A stretch of DNA of 64,000 nt, from positions 62,001 to 126,000 of the forward strand of contig JABHBL010000015.1 of assembly GCA_018673925.1 (NCBI GenBank), read 5' to 3'. The notes below the pieces were generated by a model. The model was given only the letters and a program-made list of their open reading frames with translations. It had not been told where the DNA came from and ran no database searches. Source of the stretch: Fidelibacterota bacterium. GTDB taxonomy: Bacteria; Fidelibacterota; UBA8477; JABMPR01. A program made the position numbers and the translations under genes. Shown here one piece after another: positions 1 through 8,591 of the stretch (position 1 is the stretch's first letter; each line of letters opens with the position of its first letter).

Positions 1-274
1 CAGCTTCAGCCATCATTTTCTGGCCAAACCCCAATTTTTGATGTTCAGGGGCTACCGCCAGGTAGTTTACCCATCCCCGATGACCATCATATCCAGCCAT
101 GACAGATGCCATGATTTCATCATCAATTGTTCCAACCAGAAACCACTCTCCCTGGACTTTTAGTTTTCGTTTGATATCCTTTTCCGGATCATTCCAGGAA
201 CGAATCAAATCACATTTATGCCACAGATCTATGACTGATGATTCATCCGATGGTCGATATGATCTAATTTGCAT
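1..274 (-). CDS. ypeA: GNAT acetyltransferase, YpeA-like (3' end outside window)
   Basis: About 91 N-terminal residues are visible; the C-terminus lies beyond base 1. The protein begins MQIRSYRPSDES and contains LWHKCDLIRSWNDPEKDI, GYDGHRGWVNYLAV and the acetyl-CoA-binding motif QKLGFG, the arrangement of YpeA-type GNAT N-acetyltransferases. These enzymes transfer acetyl from acetyl-CoA to an amine; the substrate of this subgroup is not established. The frame stays open upstream of this ATG to a stop near 316, so a TTG start 3 bases earlier is also possible, and no good ribosome binding site is seen. The family call is firm; the YpeA assignment rests on recalled similarity. Confidence 0.8.
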   Translation of the reverse strand, partial: MQIRSYRPSDESSVIDLWHKCDLIRSWNDPEKDIKRKLKVQGEWFLVGTIDDEIMASVMAGYDGHRGWVNYLAVAPEHQKLGFGQKMMAEA

Positions 275-803
275 CAAATTGTCTGTGGTCGTGTTATTCG
301 TAAGTGAGCTTTCATGTATCCCTTATAATTAAATGATTCAGATCATCCTAAGTTCGAATTGCTTCACCTTGATAATGGGAAGTTATCGTTTTAGTGCATG
401 ATGACAAAGAGTTATTGAGTTTGGATGTTTGAGAGTCTGAAGCATGACTCTAAAAGTAAGTGACTCCATGTATAGTTCCATCCATTCTTCATGTCTCCTA
501 TATGCTTCATAGTGTATCTATACGTAGCTATTTAGTTATTCTTACGGGTAGCTATGGAACCATTAAAGTCGCATCTATATTTTCAATTCTACAACGATAT
601 ATAATTAATAATATTTTATTTAACTTTCTACTATATAGTTTTACTGTTAGAGGCTAGAGACTATCTACAGCATTTAGTTGATAACCTTTATGGATGTTCC
701 CAAGGTACTGTTGGAGTGATGAATAATGGATATACTGCTTTACATGCCTGGATTCAAATCTATATTCTCCGCAAGTTAACGGGGGCTGATGAAAGGAATG
801 ATT
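275..803. other. Intergenic region, no gene seen
   Basis: This 529-base AT-rich stretch separates the leftward ypeA-like gene from the rightward SDR gene, so it should hold divergent promoters. Reading frames in it are short and have no recognisable protein character. The only structure seen is a weak 6-bp dyad (AGAGTC/GACTCT, 432-451). No tRNA or riboswitch was recognised. Confidence 0.6.
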
Positions 804-1589
804 ATGCAGAAATGGGCCTTAATTTTAGGCGCTTCAAGTGGGTTTGGTGGAGCTATCTCCAGAAAACTGGCTGCCAATGGATATAATATTTTCGGGGTTC
901 ACCTCGATCGCAAAGCAACCATGCACAATGTTGAGGCTATTCAGGCTGACATTGAAGCCGCAGGTGCAAAATCTCTATTCTTCAATATTAATGCCGCTGA
1001 TACTCGTGCTAGAAAAGAAGCCATCAGGGTTATGGAAGAAACTTTTTCCAATGAAGCAGGGACAGTCCAGGTACTGATTCACTCCCTTGCTTTTGGTACC
1101 CTCCTTCCTGTTGTTTTCAATCCGGGTCAAGGTGGTGTAGTTCACAAAAACCAAATGGATATGACCCTGGATGTCATGGGGCACTCACTGGTATACTGGA
1201 CTCAGGATGTGGTTGGTCACAAACTGATGAAAGAGGGTGGTCACATTTTCTGTATGACCAGCTCAGGAGGACACACAGCATGGCCAAACTATGGAGCCGT
1301 TTCAGCTGCTAAAGCTGCCCTGGAAGCTCATACCCGTCAGATTGCATTTGAGCTTGCCCCCAAAAATATTGCAGCCAATGCGTTGAGAGCTGGTGTAACC
1401 GATACCCCTGCCTTGAGAAAAATTCCAGGCAACGAGCAAATGATTGCCAGGGCTTTACAGGTGAATCCAGGTGGTCGTCTGACTACTCCAGAAGATGTTG
1501 CTGAAGCCGTCCTTACCTTTTCAAGTATGAGTACCTGGATTACAGGCAATGTGATTGGAATTGATGGTGGTGAGGACAACGCGGGGTAA
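804..1589 (+). CDS. SDR oxidoreductase, FabL/FabI-like enoyl-ACP reductase candidate
   Basis: A 261-residue short-chain dehydrogenase. The N-terminus carries the dinucleotide motif LGASSGFGG at residues 8-16. The catalytic region reads NYGAVSAAKAALEAHTRQ, in which Tyr and Lys are separated by six residues (Y-X6-K). That spacing is characteristic of enoyl-ACP reductases of the FabI/FabL type rather than the Y-X3-K of ordinary SDRs. The C-terminus has the usual ITGNVIGIDGG. The likely reaction is NAD(P)H reduction of trans-2-enoyl-ACP in fatty-acid elongation. The start at 804 is preferred because AAAGGA at 792-797 sits six bases upstream; ATGs at 789 and 798 are in frame. The gene appears to stand alone. 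Confidence 0.8.
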   Translation: MQKWALILGASSGFGGAISRKLAANGYNIFGVHLDRKATMHNVEAIQADIEAAGAKSLFFNINAADTRARKEAIRVMEETFSNEAGTVQVLIHSLAFGTLLPVVFNPGQGGVVHKNQMDMTLDVMGHSLVYWTQDVVGHKLMKEGGHIFCMTSSGGHTAWPNYGAVSAAKAALEAHTRQIAFELAPKNIAANALRAGVTDTPALRKIPGNEQMIARALQVNPGGRLTTPEDVAEAVLTFSSMSTWITGNVIGIDGGEDNAG

Positions 1590-1656
1590 ATCCAGGTCTC
1601 TTTTATTAGAGCCATAACCACTCCAGCGTTTCTTAGCTAATCCAAGCGGTTCTATT

Positions 1657-3591
1657 TTGATTGAGTATACCGATTTACTGATCTTTTCAGCGGGTTTTCT
1701 CATTGTATCCCTTGCTGCCAAGGAGATTGGTATTGTTTTCTCAAAAATCCATTTCCCCTTAATAAGCGGATTTCTTTTCACCGGAATCATAGTTGGACCT
1801 TACGTCCTAAACCTGGTTCCCATTGAAGCTATTCCTCATTTAAGCTTTATAGACAAAACAGCTCTGGCCTTTATAGCCTTCTCAGCTGGTGGTGAATTCT
1901 ATATCAAGGATTTCCGTGATCGTGTAAAGAGCATGGTGTGGATCACTGCTGGACTTGTGAGCTTAACCTTTACTTTGGGCAGCTTAGCCTTCGCTCTCAT
2001 GGGAGACTATATCCCCTTCATGGTGGATATGTCATTCACACAGCGAGTGGCTATCGGTATTCTAGCTGGCTCCATTCTCGTGGCTCGCTCTCCCTCATCT
2101 GCTATCGCAATCGTTAGAGAACTTCATGCGAGTGGTCCATTTACACGCACTGCTCTGGGAGTAACAGTTTTAATTGATGTAGCGGTTATTATCCTTTTTA
2201 CCATCAACTCTGAGATGGCAAATGTCATGCTCACTGGCAGAGACATAAATCTACTTGTTCATATAAAACTTGTGGTAGAACTCGCCGCCGCTCTGGTAAT
2301 TGGGTGGATTATCAGCTATATACTTTCAAAGCTGATTTCTACAAACTGGCCATTTCAAATCAAGATTGCCGGGATATTATTTATCGGCTTTCATATTTTC
2401 TATCTCTCAGAATTGCTGGTTGAGTATACTCACACCAGATATAATTTTGATTTCCACATTGAACCACTTCTGACTGCCATGGCCGCAAGTTTTTGGATTG
2501 TGAATAAGACCGTTCACCGACATGAATGGTTAAAGCTTATTCACATCATAGGTCCAGTCATATACATTGCTTTCTTCACTCTAACTGGAATCTCATTATC
2601 GCTTGATATTCTGTTAATGACCTGGCCCATTACCCTGATACTCTTTGGTGTGCGCCTCGGTGCTATTTTTCTAGGTTCATTTACAGGTGGAGTAATTGCG
2701 GGCGATTCCATGGAGCAAAACCGGATCCAGTGGATGGCTTACATTACTCAAGCCGGTGTTGGTCTGGGATTGGCAAAGAATGTGGCTGGTGCTTATCCCG
2801 ATTTTGGGGCTTCCTTTGCGACGGTTATCATTTCAGTTATTGTTTTAAATCAGATTGTCGGACCTCCCTTTTTCAAATGGGCAATCAAGCATATGGGAGA
2901 AGCCCATGTGCGGGGTAAAACAGATCCCCTCATGGATCATAGCGCTCTTATTTTTGGTATTGATAACCAGGGTGTGGCTCTCGCAAAACAACTTGAGCAG
3001 CATGGGTGGAAAGTTCGTCTCATGTGTACCCAAAAAGAGCAACCGAAATCACTCCATACTGACCTTATGGATGTAGTTGTCACAGCGGCAAGCGATCTTG
3101 AGGGATTGGAAGAGGTGGGCGCTAAAAAGGCGGATGCTGTTATTCTTCTCCTATCAGATGAGGAGAATCTTGCCTTGTGTAGAACATTTTACGAAGTGTA
3201 TGGAACTGAAACCATCGTTGTCCGGATGGCAGACCATGAATACTATGATTTATTTCACGAGTTAGGAGCGCTCATCGTCGAGCCCAGGACAGCTATTGTA
3301 AGTCTTTTAGATCAGTTTGTTCGTTCACCTTCTGCTGCGTCTTTACTCATGGGTGAAACAGACCAGGAAATTGTCGATGTTGAGGTGAGAAACCCCTATT
3401 TTCAAGGAATGGCAGTACGCGATCTTCCGTTACCAGAAGATGTTCTCATCTTATCCATGCACAGAGAAGGTCGTGATTTTATTTCCCATGGGTACAATCA
3501 TTTACACAAGGGTGATAAGCTTACCATGATGGGGAGCAAAACGAGTCTAGAGGATATCATCCTAAATTTCGAAGAGAATTCAGCGGGATAA
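1657..3591 (+). CDS. CPA2-family cation:proton antiporter with TrkA-type regulatory domains
   Basis: A 644-residue protein. Residues 1 to about 400 are a chain of hydrophobic helices of the sodium/hydrogen-exchanger fold, including the stretch GILAGSILVARSPSSAIAIV. From about residue 425 a soluble RCK/TrkA-N domain starts with the nucleotide-binding GIDNQGVALAKQL and is followed by a TrkA-C-like domain at about 560-640. Such proteins exchange K+ or Na+ for protons across the inner membrane and are gated by nucleotide or ligand binding to the RCK part. The start codon is TTG with only a weak ribosome binding site, so the exact N-terminus is uncertain. A strong terminator lies about 70 bases after the stop. 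Confidence 0.88.
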   Translation: MIEYTDLLIFSAGFLIVSLAAKEIGIVFSKIHFPLISGFLFTGIIVGPYVLNLVPIEAIPHLSFIDKTALAFIAFSAGGEFYIKDFRDRVKSMVWITAGLVSLTFTLGSLAFALMGDYIPFMVDMSFTQRVAIGILAGSILVARSPSSAIAIVRELHASGPFTRTALGVTVLIDVAVIILFTINSEMANVMLTGRDINLLVHIKLVVELAAALVIGWIISYILSKLISTNWPFQIKIAGILFIGFHIFYLSELLVEYTHTRYNFDFHIEPLLTAMAASFWIVNKTVHRHEWLKLIHIIGPVIYIAFFTLTGISLSLDILLMTWPITLILFGVRLGAIFLGSFTGGVIAGDSMEQNRIQWMAYITQAGVGLGLAKNVAGAYPDFGASFATVIISVIVLNQIVGPPFFKWAIKHMGEAHVRGKTDPLMDHSALIFGIDNQGVALAKQLEQHGWKVRLMCTQKEQPKSLHTDLMDVVVTAASDLEGLEEVGAKKADAVILLLSDEENLALCRTFYEVYGTETIVVRMADHEYYDLFHELGALIVEPRTAIVSLLDQFVRSPSAASLLMGETDQEIVDVEVRNPYFQGMAVRDLPLPEDVLILSMHREGRDFISHGYNHLHKGDKLTMMGSKTSLEDIILNFEENSAG

Positions 3592-3659
3592 TAGTCTTAC
3601 TACTCAAGAAGTGGAGAAGACTACGCTGGGTAACCCCCACAATTAAAAATAATCGACAC

Positions 3660-3706
3660 TAAAAAGCCCCGTCATTCAAAACTAATTGAAGACGGGGCTT
3701 TTTTTA
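3660..3706 (+). terminator. Bidirectional intrinsic terminator
   Basis: AAAAAGCCCCGTC (3661-3673) pairs perfectly with GACGGGGCTTTTT, which begins at 3691, across a 17-base loop, with T-runs on both strands. It can end transcription from the antiporter on plus and from the small lipoprotein operon on minus. Confidence 0.92.
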
Positions 3707-3712
3707 ATCCCA

Positions 3713-3738
3713 TAGCATCCTTGCATGCAAAGATGCTA
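3713..3738. repeat. 26-bp inverted repeat
   Basis: TAGCATC (3713-3719) and GATGCTA (3732-3738) flank a nearly palindromic core containing TTGCATGCAA. It lies just after the stop of the Bor-like lipoprotein gene on minus and just beside the terminator. It may be an RNA 3' structure for the minus transcript or a protein-binding dyad. Confidence 0.6.
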
Positions 3739-3752
3739 CAAAAATTGAAACA

Positions 3753-4043
3753 CTATTTTGTGACAGTAACTGTCCTTCGACTTACTGTTATCCAGCTTGC
3801 TGGAATCCCAACTACAAAATCCACAACAGTGGTCTGGGTTTGGATTTCATAATCCACTGCACCAGCGGCCATAGCCTGTGTATCAACGTTATTCAAAGGT
3901 ACTAAACCAAAAAGAGCGTACCATTGAGTTGCAGTCTCAACTTGACCAGCTTGTGATCCAGCTCCCACGGTGTGGACATGGGTAGAACATCCGATCATGA
4001 CCATGGAGGCAACAATCAAAATTAAAACGAGAACTTTCTTCAT
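3753..4043 (-). CDS. Small Bor-like lipoprotein
   Basis: A 96-residue protein with a lipoprotein signal: MKK, a hydrophobic core, then the lipobox MIGC with the lipidated Cys at residue 19. The mature part (HVHTVGAG, WYALFGLVPLNNVDTQAMA, VDYEIQTQTT, TVTVTK) resembles the Bor/TRL-like family of small outer-membrane lipoproteins. Its molecular role here is unknown. It starts four bases inside the end of the upstream gene (ATGA overlap), so the two are co-translated, and a GAGGAG ribosome binding site precedes the start. The resemblance to Bor is by recalled pattern. Confidence 0.7.
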   Translation of the reverse strand: MKKVLVLILIVASMVMIGCSTHVHTVGAGSQAGQVETATQWYALFGLVPLNNVDTQAMAAGAVDYEIQTQTTVVDFVVGIPASWITVSRRTVTVTK

Positions 4044-4678
4044 TTTTTCTCCTCTTTCTTTTTGTGGGAAATACTCCCTATTGATGATTCGATTTGTTCA
4101 AGCTTTTCAGAATACTGATGACTGGGAATGAAATAATCCACTTGAATAGTACTTGGTTCAAGTATCAAGAATAGTTTGATGTTGATATAATTTTCTGAGG
4201 TAACGATAAACTGAATTGTAGGGATCTTATTTATTGACACCTTATTGCGGATAATCGACTCAGTGTTAAAGGTAGTCTTAAGTTGCTCCAGATAGTTATC
4301 ATTGAGAATTCTTGAAGCTGTCTCAGCACTATCAATAAGAGAAACCGTTACAACCATTCCAGCGGTTGATCGTTTCATATCTAAAAGTTCAATTTTGAAA
4401 TATGCATTTGTATCCGCTTGGATTGATTCACGAAAATTCATTATGTCCACTGAATCAACAGCTTGTACATCCAGGGGATAATCTATGCTAAACGGTACTT
4501 GCGAAGAAATGTAGGATAAGCCTAATATTTGTTGATTTACAGTAAAATTTACTGGTAAATAGTCTGGTTCTGGTTCTGGTGAACAGGACAGAACAGAGAA
4601 CAGAAGAACACCACATATTAGATTTATAAAGCCCAAGAATCCCCCGTTTGGATAATAAAATATCAATTGTGAAAACAT
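4040..4678 (-). CDS. Putative lipoprotein of unknown function
   Basis: A 212-residue protein. Residues 14-31 are hydrophobic and end in FSVLSC, a plausible lipobox with Cys at about residue 32, followed by an acidic/proline linker (SPEPEPDYLP). The rest (VDIMNFRESIQADTNAYFKI, AETASRILNDNYLEQL) looks like a globular alpha/beta periplasmic domain that I cannot place in a family. A TTG start within GFLGF, just after a GGGGGA, would shorten the N-terminus to a more normal signal peptide. It overlaps the downstream Bor-like lipoprotein by four bases. Confidence 0.6.
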   Translation of the reverse strand: MFSQLIFYYPNGGFLGFINLICGVLLFSVLSCSPEPEPDYLPVNFTVNQQILGLSYISSQVPFSIDYPLDVQAVDSVDIMNFRESIQADTNAYFKIELLDMKRSTAGMVVTVSLIDSAETASRILNDNYLEQLKTTFNTESIIRNKVSINKIPTIQFIVTSENYINIKLFLILEPSTIQVDYFIPSHQYSEKLEQIESSIGSISHKKKEEKK

Positions 4679-4794
4679 TATTGAATAGCCTAATACTAAA
4701 CTGAATTAGTGTGCTGCAAAATGATTTCTAAAAATATTGTTATACTTTGAACTTATCTGATAAACTGAATTGGATCCACTTGTGATGACCGATC

Positions 4795-6522
4795 CTACTC
4801 TCTGGTCAGGATCTGCTCCACATCAGCAAACAAGGTATCAAAACCGCGGGTGACAGATTCGGTATGGTGCATAGCCGTAGCAAGTGCATCCATGATGTAC
4901 TTTTTAGCAATCAACATTTTCCGTGAATCTTCACCTGCTTCTTCGAGAATAAGATAACCCACATAGATTGAGCCATACATTTCTACCAACTCGGCAGAAT
5001 GCAATTCCTGATAGGCTTTGTCTTCCTTTTCCAGGACATGAATTTTGCACTTTTCCAGGAGTGTGCGAATCTTTTTGAGTTTGTTGGCGAGTTGTCGCGC
5101 TTCATGACGATATTCGCGGATTTCGAAGGCATCAAATTGGTCATCACAGACACCCTTGATCACACCTCCAATGGCAGCGATGACCTGAAGTTGTGAGGTG
5201 CCTTCATAAATATTGGTAATACGTACATCACGATAGTGTCGTTCTACGTTGAATTCCTGCATGTACCCGGTACCACCATGAATCTGAATGGCATCATAGC
5301 AAATACGGTTGGCTTTTTCGGAGATAACAAATTTTGAGAGGGGTGTTAGAAAGTCAGCCATGGCTTTCCAGTGTTTGACTTGAGTCTTTAAATCGGTAAA
5401 TGATTCACCGGCAGCCTTTAGCCTGCCCATTTCCATCTCACTTACTTTATGCATGTCCACTGCACGAGCTGTAGCATATATCAAGGTGCGAGAACTCTCA
5501 AGATCTACCTTCATTTTTATGAGCATATCAGCAACTGCAGGAAAATTCAGAATGGGTTTGCCGAACTGCTCACGTTCCTGAGCATAACGACGGGCCTCTA
5601 CATAGGCTGCCTGAGCAATTCCCAGAGCCTGGGCAGCTACACCAAGACGAGCACCATTCATGAGTGCCATGACATACGATATGAGACCGCGTTTCCTTGA
5701 TCCAATGAGCTGAGCGGGTGTATCATGGAACTGCATTTCACAGGTTGGAGATCCTTTGATGCCCAATTTGTGCTCAATACGTCTGATCTGAACAGTATCG
5801 TCACCATAACATACAAACAACGACAGACCACGTCCATCCCGGGATCCTTCTTCTGACCTGGCCAGCACCAGATTAACATCGGCATTGCCATTGGTGATGA
5901 AACGTTTGACTCCACTGAGAAACCAATTCCCATTTTCATCCTGGTAGGCACGGGTCTTGACTGCCTGTAAATCTGAACCAGCATCTGGTTCTGTGAGAAC
6001 CATAGCACCTGTCACTTCACCACTGCTGAATTTTGGGAGGTATTCATCTTTTATTTCGTCAGAGGCATAGTTCTCAATGGTTTCAGAGATATCCTGAAGT
6101 CCAAAAAGATTCATGAGGGATGCATCGCCACGAGAAACCATCTCAATGGCAAAAATATATAGAGATATAGGTAGGTTTAATCCACCATATTTACGTTCCA
6201 GAATAAAACCCATAAGCCCAGCTTGATTCAAACGGGTCATGGCCTCTTCCAGACCTTTGGCGTAGGTTACCACACCATCTTCAAAAGTGGAGCCTAACTC
6301 ATCAACCTCTCTGGCACGCTCTGCTACAAAATTGCCAGAGATATCTCCAACGACTTCCAGGATGCGCTTAAAATTGTCCTTGGCATCCTCATAGTCTCGA
6401 GGGGCAAAAGAATATTTTTCAGCCTGCGTATAGTCATCTTCCCGAATTCTGATGATCTCTTCGAGATCAATACGATTGAACTGAAATAGAATATCAGCGT
6501 TTTCAGTGAAAAAATTTGACAT
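4795..6522 (-). CDS. Acyl-CoA dehydrogenase with C-terminal extension
   Basis: A 575-residue flavoprotein. Visible family signatures are MVLTEPDAGSDLQAV (FAD/substrate region), SGVKRFITNG, IQIHGGTGYMQEFNVERHYR and NIYEGTSQLQ, whose Glu occupies the usual catalytic-base position at about residue 435. It is longer than the usual 380-400 residues because of about 135 helical residues at the C-terminus. It should oxidise an acyl-CoA to the 2-enoyl-CoA and pass electrons to electron-transfer flavoprotein. That fits the etfA and etfB genes directly upstream in the same orientation. Substrate chain length cannot be read from sequence. Confidence 0.92.
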   Translation of the reverse strand: MSNFFTENADILFQFNRIDLEEIIRIREDDYTQAEKYSFAPRDYEDAKDNFKRILEVVGDISGNFVAERAREVDELGSTFEDGVVTYAKGLEEAMTRLNQAGLMGFILERKYGGLNLPISLYIFAIEMVSRGDASLMNLFGLQDISETIENYASDEIKDEYLPKFSSGEVTGAMVLTEPDAGSDLQAVKTRAYQDENGNWFLSGVKRFITNGNADVNLVLARSEEGSRDGRGLSLFVCYGDDTVQIRRIEHKLGIKGSPTCEMQFHDTPAQLIGSRKRGLISYVMALMNGARLGVAAQALGIAQAAYVEARRYAQEREQFGKPILNFPAVADMLIKMKVDLESSRTLIYATARAVDMHKVSEMEMGRLKAAGESFTDLKTQVKHWKAMADFLTPLSKFVISEKANRICYDAIQIHGGTGYMQEFNVERHYRDVRITNIYEGTSQLQVIAAIGGVIKGVCDDQFDAFEIREYRHEARQLANKLKKIRTLLEKCKIHVLEKEDKAYQELHSAELVEMYGSIYVGYLILEEAGEDSRKMLIAKKYIMDALATAMHHTESVTRGFDTLFADVEQILTRE

Positions 6523-6590
6523 ATCTCATCCTCGTTCAGTGTTGAGGTAAAATTTTAGTTCTGGTAACTGCAATTCTCAAAATCAAAGGG

Positions 6591-7613
6591 CTAATGCAGT
6601 TGACTTTTATAGGCAGCTATTAGCTTGGGTATCACATCTGTCAAGTCACCATGGATACCATAGTGTGCGACTTGAAAAATGGGGGCTTCTGCATCACTGT
6701 TGATGGCAATAATTTTTTGAGACTCTTGCATGCCAGCACGGTGTTGAATAGCTCCTGATATACCAATAGCAATGTACAATTTGGGTCTTACCGTAGTACC
6801 TGTTTGCCCCACCTGACGCTCTGAATTGATCAGACCTGCATCTACAGCAGCACGGGAACCAGCTACTTCAGCACCCAGCACTTTGGCCAGGTCCTTGATC
6901 AGTTGAAATTTTTCAGGTGTATCTGCTCCATAACCACCGGCCACAATAATTGGAGCTCCTTTGAGATTGACACTTGAAGCTTCCTGATGTTTCTCAATAA
7001 TCTTTACGGCAACTTCAACAGAATCCAGCTCAACTTTGACTGGAATGATGGTCCCCTTTCGGGATGCATCAGGTTCACCCATTTCCATAACACCTTCACG
7101 GATAGTGGCCATTTGAATTTCCACATCAGGCGAAATAATGGTGGCGATGATATTTCCACCAAAGGCTGGTCGGATCTGTAATAATAAGTCTTCGTGCTCG
7201 ACCTTCCTGATGGTCAAAGTTTCAATCTTCAATTCCGTACAATCTGCAGTGAGTCCAGAACGGGTATGTGAAGCAACTCGAGGCGCAATATCCCGACCGA
7301 TATGCGTGGCGCCAAACAGCACGACCCGGGGTCTTTTCTCTTCAACCAGGTTGGTTATCAGGTTTGCATAGGGCATGCTGCGAAAATCTTTGAGTTCAAC
7401 ATCGTCCAGGAGATAGACATTGTCGGCACCATGGGCGAACAAGGTCTTAGATAACCCCTCAACCTTATCTCCAAGTAGAACAGCACTGACCTCTGAGTTC
7501 ATTTTTCCTGCTAGCATTCTAGCCTTATGAAGTAATTCCAGACTGACATCAGCCATGACTCCATCAGTTTGCTCAGCAAATACCCACACCATATCTTTTA
7601 GTTTTGAATTCAT
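6591..7613 (-). CDS. etfA: Electron transfer flavoprotein alpha subunit
   Basis: A 340-residue ETF alpha subunit. The C-terminal FAD domain is typical: GSRAAVDAGLINSERQVGQ, GTTVRPKLYIAIGISGAIQH, and IINSD-like IAINSDAEAPIF. It accepts electrons from acyl-CoA dehydrogenase as a heterodimer with EtfB and hands them to an ETF:quinone oxidoreductase, which is not in this window. Its start is six bases after the etfB stop, so the two are coupled, and the acyl-CoA dehydrogenase follows 68 bases later. The cluster most likely works in fatty-acid or related acyl-CoA oxidation. Confidence 0.95.
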   Translation of the reverse strand: MNSKLKDMVWVFAEQTDGVMADVSLELLHKARMLAGKMNSEVSAVLLGDKVEGLSKTLFAHGADNVYLLDDVELKDFRSMPYANLITNLVEEKRPRVVLFGATHIGRDIAPRVASHTRSGLTADCTELKIETLTIRKVEHEDLLLQIRPAFGGNIIATIISPDVEIQMATIREGVMEMGEPDASRKGTIIPVKVELDSVEVAVKIIEKHQEASSVNLKGAPIIVAGGYGADTPEKFQLIKDLAKVLGAEVAGSRAAVDAGLINSERQVGQTGTTVRPKLYIAIGISGAIQHRAGMQESQKIIAINSDAEAPIFQVAHYGIHGDLTDVIPKLIAAYKSQLH

Positions 7614-7619
7614 ATCATG

Positions 7620-8519
7620 TTATCCAAAAATGTGATCTTGCATCAGATCAGTAATCATATCATTCAGCCCGTCAGAAGTGGCTGGAACTTTTTTAAATTC
7701 TGCTCCACTGAGTATCACATTCTCAACCTTGTGCACCTTGGTAGGAGACCCTGCCAGTCCACACCATTGAACATCAGCATCAATATCTTCAATATTCCAG
7801 GTCTCAATAAGTAAATCGTCAGCCTTGATTTTTTCCATCAGTTCATCCATCCACACCAAATCATGACTGTCATCCACAGTGGCTTCAATTTCGAATCTGG
7901 ACTGTGCCCGTTTGTAGGTACACAACCTTCTTACATCAAAAGGACGTGGTTCGGCTGCATCCTTTGTGACGGTGAGCAGGACAGGTAGTGGTGCTTCCAG
8001 AATCTCATACCCATTTTTGATGGCACGTTTGGCGCGAACCGTCTTCTTTTTCAAATCCAGGTTCTGAACTTCCAGAGTATAGGTGATCTGAGGAATGCCC
8101 AGTTTCTCAGCCGTTTGTGGACCCACCTGAGCCGTATCACCATCAATGGCCTGACGTCCACCAAAGATGAGATCATAATCACCAATCCGATGAACCGCTT
8201 TATGAAGGGCATAAGAGGTAGCCAGGGTATCAGCCGCAGCAAATCTACGATCGCTAACCAGAATAGCCCGATCGGCACCCATATATAAACATTCACGGAG
8301 CATATTGGCAGCATTGGGTGGCCCCATGGTCAAAGCAGTCACCTTGCCACCATGTTTATCTTTTAAGCGCAGGGCCAGCTCCAGAGCTTCTTGATCCTCA
8401 GGGTTAAAAATAGCAGGGAGCCTTGCTCTATTCACAGTTCCATCAGGACGCATGACATCACCAGAAATATTTGAAGTGTCTGGAACTTGTTTAACTAAAA
8501 CTATTGTATGAAGTGACAT
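7620..8519 (-). CDS. etfB: Electron transfer flavoprotein beta subunit
   Basis: A 299-residue protein starting MSLHTIVLVKQVPDTS. Family signatures include IFGGRQAIDGDTAQVGPQ and RAKRAIKNGYEILEAPLPV, the ETF beta signature region. It is longer than classical beta subunits of about 250 residues because of about 40 extra C-terminal residues. It forms the heterodimer with EtfA and is first in the etfB-etfA-acyl-CoA dehydrogenase group. I cannot decide from sequence alone whether it belongs to a bifurcating ETF; no bifurcating partner genes are visible nearby. Confidence 0.94.
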   Translation of the reverse strand: MSLHTIVLVKQVPDTSNISGDVMRPDGTVNRARLPAIFNPEDQEALELALRLKDKHGGKVTALTMGPPNAANMLRECLYMGADRAILVSDRRFAAADTLATSYALHKAVHRIGDYDLIFGGRQAIDGDTAQVGPQTAEKLGIPQITYTLEVQNLDLKKKTVRAKRAIKNGYEILEAPLPVLLTVTKDAAEPRPFDVRRLCTYKRAQSRFEIEATVDDSHDLVWMDELMEKIKADDLLIETWNIEDIDADVQWCGLAGSPTKVHKVENVILSGAEFKKVPATSDGLNDMITDLMQDHIFG

Positions 8520-8591
8520 TAGCCATGTCTCCTAAGCAGTAAATTTGGGGCAATATAGACGAATACCACACTTTTGAAAATGCTTACTTTG

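Noticed and set aside
460-657. 65-codon open frame in the AT-rich gap
   Set aside because: Low-complexity composition, no ribosome binding site and no recognisable domain.
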